Below, piece by piece: positions 51,890 to 60,850 of a stretch of DNA of 64,000 nt (its first letter is position 1; every line of letters starts with the position of its first letter). Where the stretch lies: assembly GCA_004154925.1 (NCBI GenBank), contig QJNS01000335.1, positions 1 to 64,000 of the forward strand, given 5' to 3'. This DNA comes from Monosporascus cannonballus. Lineage: Eukaryota; Ascomycota; Sordariomycetes; Xylariales. The notes beneath the pieces are model-generated. The model was not told the origin of the DNA and ran no database searches. It saw only the letters and a program-made list of their open reading frames with translations. A program made the translations under genes and the position numbers.

Positions 51890-52014
51890 TGTCACAGTAC
51901 TAAGTGACACCTCGTAGATATATAGAACAGAACAAGACGGTCAGTACTCGAGCTGACAACGTCCTACTTTTAAGTGGTGTAATGGCTAGACTCTTGTTCT
52001 TCTATGCCGTAACA
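51890..52014 (+). mobile_element. Short element S4, second copy of S3
   Basis: 125 bp, TGTCACAGTACTAAG to TGCCGTAACA. Flanks are CCGAT (51885-51889) and CCGGT (52015-52019), a 5-bp duplication with one G/A difference. It carries a few more transitions than S3. It is non-coding; the parent element is not in this window. Confidence 0.65.
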
Positions 52015-54010
52015 CCGGTTCTGCAAATTAAATTATTTCATTTCGAAAGCTTACAAATAATACGAATAATATGTAAACAAGCTGAAAACTAAAAGTAAAT
52101 TTAAAATATTATTTCGTCCTGATTAGAATTATTCGTAATAAATTACTCATCGTTCTTTTATTCGAAATCGTTGCGTCGGTTTTTATAATAATTTTTATTT
52201 TTTGTAAGTAATATATTTCGTAATTTATCGCGGTTAAATATTTTTCGTTATTTTATTTTTAGGTTTTAACAATAAATAACTTAATTTTATATTCATTAAA
52301 CTTTTGCCAAAATATAAAAAATATAATACATTTATAATTAATTATATTTAATCGTTTATAATAATGAACTGTTTAATTAAATCGCTATTATAAGTTTTGA
52401 ATTGAAGAAGTTTGCGATATATTTTAATATATTACATAATTAATATAGAGAATATTTATACTTAATTTAAAAACGATAATAAATATTATAATACGAATAT
52501 AAAACTAAGTAATTTTAAATTATTATATGCGCAAATATAATTTCCATAAGATATTTTAAAATTATTAAATTTAATAATTTCTTATTGCAATTTTCGATAA
52601 ATATTTTTAGTTTATCGTAATTGTAATAAAATAATTGAAAATATTTATTATTTTCGCATTATTAGAAATATGAATAGTATATTTATTCATATAATATATA
52701 TTATTATATTATATATAAAAATATTAATTATTAGCAAATTTAAATATAGCTAAGTCGAACGTTAACTTTCAAACACAAGAAAAATAACAAAATCGATTTC
52801 GAAATAATTAATATTAAAACGCTGAGTTTTCGCCTTATTATTATATTTAGTTAAATCCTCGATTTGATAACAAAAGTTATATTTCGCGATTTCTTTATTA
52901 ATTAAATTCTTAAGAGTTAATGTATATACAAATTAATATATGTAACTAAGGAAAACAAAAGATAGGTTACGAATATTAACATATTTAGGCCGGAAGTTTT
53001 TTATTACGATAATAAAAATATTTCGTTAATAATAACCAGATTATATCGTCGTTCGTAAATAAGATTTAATATAATTACCTAGAATTAATTATTTAATACA
53101 TATTTAGGATTCAAAATAATATAATTATATTATTCGATAATTATACGGGTAAATATTTCTAGATTAAGCTTTTTCACATTTATATATATTATGATATAAA
53201 GGAAACTCAAAATTATTAATATATATATTTGTTATTGTTTTGCTATTTTAATTAATAATGCGATTTTAATAATAATTAGGTAAGTTATTAAAAAAAGCTT
53301 AACATAATTAAAATTTTCTTACAGCTTATTTTAATAACGAAAAAAATATTAAAATTCTCGACAACTAAATTATATATTATATTAATTTTCTTTCGTAAAA
53401 TAACATATTATCCATTAAATATAACGCCTAATATAGAATAAATAAATTAATAGCGCCAAATTTTATAAAGTTATCGGCCATGTACATAACGTTAATATAT
53501 GGGTTAATTACGTTTATATTAGTAAAAGTATTAAATAAAAATAAATATTTTAAAATATAAAATATTTATTTTAGATTTTGGAATATATTATCCGTATTTA
53601 ATCAATTTTTTTTAAAAAAAATATATTTCTGGCCTGATTATTAACGATTTTAAGTTTTATATATTAATATTATATCAACAGTAATAAGGTAAAGTATTAT
53701 AATATATATTAAAGGAAATTTTCAATAATTCTTTCGAATTGATAATACTAATTTGATCTTAATTAAGAATAAACGTATATAAGAGAATAGAATTTTCAAT
53801 TTTATATTAATTTTTCATAATAAATACTTGGGTAACTTTAAATTTAAACTATACTTATCAAATTCCATTTAATAATTCCTCAAAGATTTATACAAAAATA
53901 TATAAAACGGGCCCGAAAAATCATAACCCAATATCAAGTATTATTTTGAAAATTTTGTTGTTTTTATAAATAAAATTTTTAAAGGAGTTTAGTTAATACA
54001 TTAAATCCTT

Positions 54011-54235
54011 AACAGTTACTTCTTAATCAGAAGCTATAGCTGTGGCTACGGCTGCTACGCTGCAGGCGCAGCCACAACCTCCAAAATGGGGTCCTGATCA
54101 CGATAAGGCAAGAAATGATCGCAATTGTGGCAATCATCCTGGTGCTTACAGCTGTATATACGCTTGGAGCTGTTACGGTGGACAAGGTCGTAACACGTAC
54201 GTTTTCGCAATACGTATGATTTTTGTTATATTTTA
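54011..54235 (+). pseudogene. Fragment with cysteine-rich tail and membrane segment; copy at 9.7 kb
   Basis: Normal base composition resumes here. One frame reads SYSCGYGCYAAGAATT and stops after SKMGS; another, +1 relative to the 54042-54236 frame, reads EMIAIVAIILVLTAVYTLGA and continues to a stop after TFSQYV. The latter is nearly identical at DNA level over about 55 bases to minus-strand 9710-9765. The two parts are in different frames, so this looks like a broken 3' exon of a gene whose 5' part was lost to the transposon block. The cysteine-rich piece faintly resembles the CGRDGRCYA tail of the gene at 1.1-1.9 kb. Parent family unknown. Confidence 0.4.
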
Positions 54236-54299
54236 ATACCGGAATATATATGTTCCGATTAAAGGGTAGCCTTTGCGTATTTGATGTACTAACGCCCAC

Positions 54300-55216
54300 C
54301 AGGCTAGCTGACAGTTCTTCTTGTCCGGTTATAAATCCAGTAGTTTAAGTTAGGCAGGTTGTTTACGCACAAACGTTTTCAAATTTGTAAACCAACCCGA
54401 GGCCGAAACGAGAAAAATATATTCGATGAATATGACGTCTTGGCATATGCTGAGTATGTGAATTTCCTGCCGAAAGAATGCCGTATATGTTGACAATCTG
54501 ATTTACGGGTTTTTGCTTTTTATATGGACTTCACACTACACCCGTTGCATGGCCAAGCATGTTTCGCCTACTAGCAATTATTCCGGTGGTTTACGCAGTG
54601 TGGCATGCTTCCTACTTTATCTTCGACCTTGGCGGAAATCTATGGAACTCGGGAGACTATAGTTAACATAGCCTAATGTGAACACTTGCCGTGTTCAAAA
54701 TAGGGGGCTACGCTCTAGTTGCATGCTACACACTGTGCTGAAGGGTTGATATCTATCGATGAGTTGAGACTTATAGCACGGTTAGGACCGAAGGTCTGTA
54801 TGAACAACTAGAGAAACATGTTTTTCCAGTCCTATACCCAGTGCTTGTAGAACGATGAATCCGAACTCTCTTTCAGTAAGCTATTGCTTCTCTAGGTATG
54901 ATATTCCCTTGGGAAGAAGCAGCCGACTTGATTACGCAGACCAACACAGTGTTGCTGATCCGGAGAAACCGTGGAGGGGAAATCGTGCGCCAGAAACTCG
55001 ACCGGCACCCTATAGAAGTTGCGTGATCTTGGATTCCATCAGGGGTGCCTAGCCAACCAAATATATAGTATACGGAACCCCACGTACTGCGGAGTCACAC
55101 CGCCTGCTCCGGAACAAGAGGCGGCTCAATATATAACATATCCGCACGCTCACACCGTCAGCGGCTAAAACCACCACCGAGCCCCCTCCACTCCCGCCCC
55201 CGCCCCCCTTTTCCTT
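54300..55216. other. Intergenic, no supported gene
   Basis: Normal composition. One short plus frame at about 54500-54666 includes FRLLAIIPVVYAVWHASYF followed by a stop after NSGDYS, a single hydrophobic segment without a start context or splice support. The open frame 54855-55052 shows no motif. From about 55080 the sequence turns GC-rich toward the 3' end of the DAP1-like gene. Confidence 0.4.
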
Positions 55217-55833
55217 TCACGCCTCGCCCTCGGCGACCAGACGGCCGACGACGAGGTACTTGCTGTCGAACCTCTCCTCCCAGCCGCGCAGGCTGTCCAT
55301 GGCCTCGTCGTCGAGGTCGCTCAGGGTGTCGAGGGGCCCGTCGAGGTCCTTGGTCAGGACGTCCTCGTCGAAGCTGTGCAGGGCGAGGCCGCGGCTGGCG
55401 TCGCGGCCGGCGAAGTTCTCGTAGGGCCCCCCCGGGCCGTAGAAGTTGCGGCCGGCGCTGACGTCGAAGACGCGGCCCCGCACCGCCAGGTACACGGGCA
55501 TGCCGCCGGTCCCGTTGTACGGCAGCAGCGAGCGCGGCGTGAAGGTCCGGAAGACGACGGCGGGCGGCTCGCGCGGCGGCGACGCGGGCGGCGACGGCTT
55601 GTACAGCAAGTACGTCGTGTACAGCGTGATGGCGACGAGGATCAGGTTCAGGGGCGTAATGAGGCCCGTGCTGTAATACAAGAGGAACAAAGGATGCTTG
55701 TTAGTTCGCTCTGGTTCGCGGGGGGCCGGGCCCGGGATGCCCGGGACGAGGTTGGTAGGTGTGATAAGTGGACGTACTATTCGGTCGGGGCCTTCGCGAC
55801 CTCTTGGTGCATGCGCTGCTCGACGTAGTCCAT
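55217..55833 (-). CDS. dap1: DAP1-like cytochrome b5/heme-binding membrane protein
   Basis: Two exons: 55833-55778 (MDYVEQRMHQEVAKAPTE) and 55670-55217, with a 107-bp intron (GTACGT...TTACAG, CTAAC branch site). The spliced product has 169 residues. A membrane anchor spans about residues 24-43 (TPLNLILVAITLYTTYLLYK), then a Pro-rich linker, then a cytochrome b5-like domain of the MAPR/PGRMC1 class: FRTFTP, VYLAVRGRVFDVS, NFYGPGGPYENFAGRDASRG, and GWEERFDSKYLVVGRL. Tyr96 and Tyr102 match the heme-region tyrosines of PGRMC1 (Tyr102 aligns with the axial ligand). Yeast Dap1 binds heme and supports the sterol P450 Erg11 in the ER; the same role is inferred here. The intron is essential for the N-terminus: an unspliced start inside it (MFLLYYS) would replace the conserved leader. 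Divergent from the mannosyltransferase, 856 bp away. Confidence 0.92.
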
Positions 55834-56689
55834 TGTGGTTCCGTTGCTTCTGCAGTATTTTATTGCGGGCGGATATATCAGACTTGTGGGATGTTGATTC
55901 ACAGCTTGGAGGTTGGTTGAACTTGAGTTCGGCTCGAGATGGACGTCAGCTTTGTGGGGTCCGGACCTCGGGTTCGTTGTATTGGGCGATGCGGAGTTGC
56001 AGGTGGCACTCGAGACACTAAAAGACCCCGAGGCTCCGAGAACTCCCAGCTGGACGGTGATAAGAAGGCCAGATAAGCCTACCGAGGGATCCAACGTTAA
56101 AAACGTTATTTCAGCCACAACTTGTGCTTTGTTAGGTTAGACCCGCCTCAGCCTGCCAAGCCACAGATAAGCTTTCCCCAGTTCCAGATTCACGGGGCTT
56201 GGGGTGTTCCACAATCAGGGATTGCCGTATGATAGCAGCAGCGTACGGAGCACCGTGGAACGAAGAACTTAGACAGTCACTTAGACGATCAGCGAACCTG
56301 TACGTCATGTGATGCCCTCTGATTCTGATATGTTAATAAGCGGCCGGCCTTTCTTCTCGGGTGTCCAAAATTTCCCCTGTCTGTAGAGAGACGACGAAGG
56401 TTTTATGTATCCTTTTGCCAGCCAAAACTGCGACGCCAAGTTCTGTTTGAAATTCTTCGCATTTTCATGTTGCTCCGGCGACCTAGGACGTCCCCTGTGT
56501 CTCTTGGTAAACAGACCATGAGTCTTGCATAGTAGGACAGAGCAACCTAAAAATTTAGAACGAAAAAAAAAAAAAGAAAAGAAAAAGGGGGGGGACCGGC
56601 AAAGCCACCGGTCACTCTCTCCCGCATCCGGAAACAAACCCAAAACCGAAGAAAGAACCGAGCGAGTCATCGACTAGCCAACCGCACGA
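55834..56689. promoter_or_regulatory. Divergent promoter region between DAP1-like gene and KTR gene
   Basis: 856 bp shared upstream region. It includes an A-rich/G-rich homopolymer stretch at about 56562-56597 just before the mannosyltransferase start. Overlapping open frames in both directions (55777-56118, 55913-56140, 56305-56670) have no motifs. No specific binding site can be named. Confidence 0.45.
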
Positions 56690-58237
56690 ATGATACCGCT
56701 CCACCGGCTCCTCCGCTCGCTGCGGCGGCGGGTGCCGCTCTGGGCGGTGCTGCCGGTGCTGGCGGCGGGGATGCTCGAGGTGCTGCTGCACGTGGCGTCG
56801 TGGTCGGTGCCGGTGCCGGCGACGGAGCAGGATGCGCCGTTCTTCCCCCCGGGTTGCCGGGAGCCGGACCTGGCGCAGGCGCGGGCCAACGCGGCCTTCG
56901 TGATGCTGGCGCGCAACTCGGAGCGGCGCCAGGCGAGGGCGACGGTGCGCTCCATCGAGCGCCAGTTCAACGCCTGGTACGGCTACCCCATCGTCTTCCT
57001 CAACGACGAGGAGTGGGACCCGGCCTTCGTCCGCGAGCTCAACGAGACCGCCGGCGGCAAGGCCGTCTTCGAGGTCATCCCCCGCGACGTCTGGTCCTTC
57101 CCCGACTGGGTCGACCCCGAGGCCGCGAGGCGCAGCATCAGGGCGCAGGGCGAGACCGGCTTGCAGCATGCCGGCCAGGAGGGGTACCATCATATGTGTC
57201 GGTTTTACTCGGGGTGAGTTCCGCTCGGCTGCCCGCCGTTGTTGCGGGAGATAACCGACAAACGAGGAACGTCTTGCTAACGGCTCTCTTCTTTTTTCCC
57301 CCCCCGCGCAGCAAGTTCTACCAGCTCCCGGCGCTGCAGAAGTACAAGTGGTACTGGCGGCTGGAGCCGGACGTGGAGTTCCTGTGCGCGGTGACGTACG
57401 ACCCGTTCGTGGAGATGGAGCGGCGGGGCAAGGTGTACGGGTTCACCATCGCGCTGTGGGAGCTGGGGAACTCGTGCCCGTCGCTGTTCCGCGAGGCCGC
57501 CGACTGGATGGACGCGCGCGGCGTGCGGCCCACGGCCCTCTGGCGCGCCGCCGTGTCCGCCTCGTGGGCCCCCTGGCCCCTGCGCGGCTGGCTCATGAGC
57601 CTCCTCGCCCACCGCGACGCCCGCGGCGACGCCTGGAGCCTCTGCCACTACTGGAGCAACTTCGAGATCGCCGACATGGACTTCTTCCGCGGCAGGGAGT
57701 ACCAGGCCTTCTTCGACTACCTGGACCGCAAGGCCGGGTTCTATTTCGAGCGGGTGAGTCTTCTTCCCTTACCATCCCCATCTTTCCCCGCCTTCCTTCC
57801 CCCTCTTCCCTCGGACGTTTAGAACGCGGGCCCCTAAGTCCTATAGAACGGCCCGGTACCATCCCCCCCACCTGCTGACTCTTCTGGCGATACAGTGGGG
57901 CGACGCGGCGGTCCACTCCCTCGCCGTGGCCATGTACGCGGACCCGGCACAGGTGCACCACTTCGAGGACATAGGCTACCGGCACGACCACCTGTACCAG
58001 TGCCCGGCGAACGCGCCCGGCGAGGCGGCGCAGCTCCCGGGGTCGGAGGTGCTGGCGCGGGGGGAGCGGGAGCCCAGGTGGACGGCCGAGGAGCCCGGCG
58101 GCATCGGCTGCCGCTGCGAGTGCGACCGCTCGAAGGGCACGCGCAACCACCCGGAGTACTGCCTCGACAGGCTCAAGCAGCCCAACACCCGGAAGCGGCG
58201 GTGGATTACCTGGCCGCTGCGGCTCGTCTGGCGTTGA
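56690..58237 (+). CDS. Golgi alpha-1,2-mannosyltransferase, KRE2/MNT1/KTR family (GT15)
   Basis: Three exons: 56690-57213, 57312-57753, 57896-58237; introns of 98 bp (GTGAGT...CGCAG) and 142 bp (GTGAGT...TACAG). Product 435 residues. Type II membrane topology: basic RRR (12-14), signal anchor about 15-35, lumenal catalytic domain. GT15 hallmarks: AAFVMLARNSE, HHMCRFYSGKFYQLPALQKY spanning the first junction, YKWYWRLEPDVEF (Asp195 and Glu197 in the nucleotide-sugar/metal region), and CHYWSNFEIADMDFFR with Glu293 at the position of the proposed catalytic Glu of Kre2. HHFEDIGYRHDH and a Cys-containing tail (CRCECD) follow. The family transfers mannose from GDP-mannose to O- and N-linked glycans in the Golgi. 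Which KTR paralogue it is cannot be settled by eye. Convergent with ERD1, 550 bp apart. Confidence 0.95.
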
Positions 58238-58787
58238 GAGAGAAGGGTCTGACTGGCCGGCGCGCGGCGGACGTTCCTTGTACATACATGTATGTTGTGT
58301 TACATCGCGGAGAGCAATTGGAAAGGGCGTTTTGTCACGAACTTCACTGGTAGGGCTCAAAATGGGGACACTTGTTCTATAGTCATCTCCTGAATTCCAA
58401 GTATACCAACCCCGTGTGCTGCTCGTTGGAAGACATCTTCCTTTGAACGCCGCTCGGGGGGAAATTATCCAAAAGCCGTCGCTCCTTTCTAGCCGGAGCC
58501 CTGATGATACATGTGTGCATACATGCGTTAAAGTCTATGTTGGAATAAAAACGCCCAATCATATGATATAGCGATATGCCAAAACCAGCCGGCCAAGGTC
58601 CCGGAACGTCCACCCATCCATCCGTACTTCTACCATTAAGCCGCGAAGGCTGGGTATTCCCCGGCCCCCCTTTCCATCCGTTCATCTAAGGCACGCAACA
58701 TATCGTCTAGCTCCCACCGGACGTCGCTTAACAGACCAGCCAGCCCTCCCTATCGCGGGCCTCATCCCATGTCCAAGATCCGGGTCC
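58238..58787. other. Convergent 3' intergenic region
   Basis: 550 bp between the stop codons of the mannosyltransferase and ERD1-like genes. It should hold both 3' untranslated regions and polyadenylation sites. No gene or repeat recognised; the frame 58383-58685 (minus) has no motif. Confidence 0.5.
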
Positions 58788-60141
58788 CTAATCATCCTCA
58801 TCCTCATACTTCCCCTGGAACCCCCCCGCCTCGAAATCCCCCAGAAGGATATCGTCCTCGCCGAGGTTCGGCAGGGCGGCCTGGCCGCGGACCCACTCGG
58901 TCTCGACGCGGAAGAAGATCCAGACCCAGCGGCGGAAGACCTCGAGGAGCTGGACGAGGAAGAGGCCGCCCTCGAGGTCAGCGAGGGGCCCGAGGCGCGC
59001 GCTCAGCTTCAGCGCCCACGTGTGCCGCAGCGCGAGGTCGAGCGCCACGACACCGTAGTACAGCGCGGGCGGGCCGAGCCACAGGTGCCGGCGCAGCCCG
59101 AAGGCCTGGTTGCCGCGCGCGCCGCGCCGGGCGTCGAGCAGCGTCAGGTCCCAGTCCTTGGCCACGTCCCAGTAGAAGCTGTACAGCGAGTTGACGGCGC
59201 AGGCGACGACCCAGGCGCGGTGGTAGGAGGAGCCGTCGCCGCCGCGCTGCAGCAGCGCGCCCAGCACGATGACGGGGAACGCCGTGCTGTACTTGAGCGC
59301 GTTGGCCAGGTGCTGGCCGCCCCAGCCCGTCTCGGCGGACATGGGCCCGCGGCGCACGCGCGCGTACTCGATGAGGCACTGGCGCAGGCGGATGAGGGAG
59401 GGCGCGGCGAGGATGAGGGGCACGGCGACGGCGCCGCCGCAGGCACGGTCGGGGCGGGCCGTGGCCGAGGCGGAAACCCCCCGAGACTCGGAGCGTAGGA
59501 ACATGCAGACGGCCACGAAGAGGTCGGCCAGGACCTTGGCGTAGCTCGTCAGCACGTCGGCCAGCAGGATGTCGCCGAACTTGCCATCCCTGGCCTCGGC
59601 GAGCCCGCCGACGGCGACGCGCCGCAGCGTCGACCGGAGCCGCGACCGCCCCGAGCCCGACAGGTAATTGTTCTGCCCTCCCCCGAGCGGCGCGGCGAGG
59701 AGCGCAAGCAGCAGGCCCAGGTAGGTCAGCGGCAGCCAGTCCCAGGCCAGCACGAGCGCCGGGCTGCGGTGCGTGAACGCCCAGAACACTAACAGCGAGA
59801 AGGCGTATATGGCCGAGAGCACGGTCGCGAAGCGGTACGTCGAGAGGTGGTGCGTCGGGTGGTGTGGCGAGGAGCGCCCGGGATAGCGGATCAGGGACGG
59901 GACGTCGATCGTGCGGAGGTGCAGGTAGTGGAGGTTAGCGCCCCATCCCCAGACGGCTGTGGAGAGATATCAGACGTCGGGTCAGTCAATCAAGGCTTGC
60001 TTTCGTAGGGGGTTCTTGCGAGTATGCGACGACGACGACAAGCGACGTACCGAGAACGACTATGAAGGCCACGCGATACGGCAGGGGAAACGTCAAGCTG
60101 AAGGAGTCAAGCCCCGGCTCGACGGCCGGGTCACCGTCCAT
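58788..60141 (-). CDS. erd1: ERD1-like EXS-domain membrane protein
   Basis: Two exons: 60141-60051 and 59956-58788, with a 94-bp intron (GTACGT...CACAG); product 419 residues. Multi-pass membrane protein with an EXS domain: GDILLADVLTSY (158-169), IRLRQCLIEY (about 219-228), LANALKYST (247-255), NSLYSFYWDVAKDWDL (286-301) and RRWVWIFFRVETEW (372-385). The first exon supplies the N-terminal helix (PYRVAFIVVLAVWGWGANLH), and the C-terminus is acidic (YEDEDD). It lacks the SPX domain of SYG1/XPR1, and its length fits ERD1 (yeast 362 residues) rather than the larger transporters. Yeast Erd1 is needed for retention of lumenal ER proteins, recycles Golgi glycosyltransferases and returns phosphate from the Golgi lumen. 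Its convergent neighbour is a Golgi glycosyltransferase. Divergent from PEX10. Confidence 0.93.
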
Positions 60142-60850
60142 TGCTCTCGAGGTCTGCTATTGAAATAGGCATTGAAGCCTCTTGTATATGTTAATGGTAA
60201 CGAACGACGGGGCGAGGAAGAGGAAGTTATGCGTTGTCGAATTGTAACCTTAAAGCGACACTTTGTTTGAGAGATGATGGAGCGAGCAATTTGGCCAAAT
60301 TGTTTCGAAAACGGAGCCGGGATCGACGTCACGCACACTCCCCGGCCCCCCCTTCCCCCCCTGGCCCCCGCCCCCCCTAGAGATCCGGAATTCCACTAAT
60401 TGGCAGGCGACGTAGGTACCTACCTACATACAACCTACACACAGACAGTACCAGGTAGATACAGCCCAGGTGGCTACTGTAGCCCCCAACTAACGCACGG
60501 TACCCCTGAGCTTCCTGAACGGATGGATGCCGGGTAATTCAGCCCAGTCTTGGGGGGGGAAAGAGGGAAAGACGCGCTGTGGTGGTGGAGACCTTCAGAT
60601 GCCACGGCCGAGGTTCATTTGAAATGAATGGATGATCAACTTCTTGCTTGACCTTACATACATTGCAGCTCTACGTATTCAACAACCCCAGCTTCACTCC
60701 TCCTCCGTCAATACCACTGTAAATAAAAATAAAAATAAAAATAATAAAAGATAAAACGGTAACACGGCGGATCCTGACGATCGGACGCGGCTGCTTTTAA
60801 TTGTACAGACCGAAATCCATCCATCCATCCGTTCCCTCCTCCATCTCAAA
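60142..60850. promoter_or_regulatory. Divergent promoter region between ERD1 and PEX10
   Basis: 709 bp. It contains a CCTACCTACATAC-type tetranucleotide run at about 60412-60440, a G/A-rich tract near 60550, an A-rich TAAAAATAAAAATAAAAATA repeat at about 60720-60740, and a CCATCCATCCATCC run just before the PEX10 start. No specific binding site is claimed. Confidence 0.45.

Larger units (their letters stand above)
2680..54010. repeat. AT-rich, RIP-mutated transposon block
   Basis: About 51 kb with very high A+T and no intact gene. Repeat copies inside it differ almost only by C/T and G/A transitions (seen by eye in the alpha LTRs, delta LTRs and Fot1/pogo inverted repeats). Recognisable transposon proteins carry stops where Trp or Gln is expected and Tyr or Asn where Cys or Asp is expected. 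This is the footprint of repeat-induced point mutation in ascomycetes, where CpA dinucleotides are converted to TpA in duplicated DNA. Both edges (about 2.68 kb and 54.0 kb) are sharp. Such blocks are usually heterochromatic; whether it is dispersed or pericentromeric cannot be told here. Confidence 0.9.
46902..54010. other. Unassigned RIP-decayed DNA
   Basis: About 7.1 kb of extremely AT-rich sequence without recognisable transposon motifs. The longest open frames (48220-48528, hydrophobic low-complexity; 50775-50999, with ELCQYKYGKKNKATKLKIL) are not convincing genes. It contains two copies of a 125-bp short element (48610-48734 and 51890-52014). Confidence 0.4.

Noticed and set aside
2680..54010. 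Calling the AT-rich block a centromere
   Set aside because: Dead chromoviruses and RIP are typical of fungal centromeres but also of dispersed heterochromatin; 51 kb with sharp edges and no CenH3 data does not decide it.
56612..57822. Long antisense and alternate-frame ORFs over the mannosyltransferase (56612-57193, 56800-57822, 57277-57648, 57593-58360)
   Set aside because: Very GC-rich coding DNA leaves other frames open. They are Arg/Gly/Ala-rich without motifs, whereas the spliced plus frame matches GT15 throughout.
58769..59544. Plus-strand ORFs over the ERD1 gene
   Set aside because: Shadow frames of a GC-rich gene; the minus frame carries all EXS motifs.
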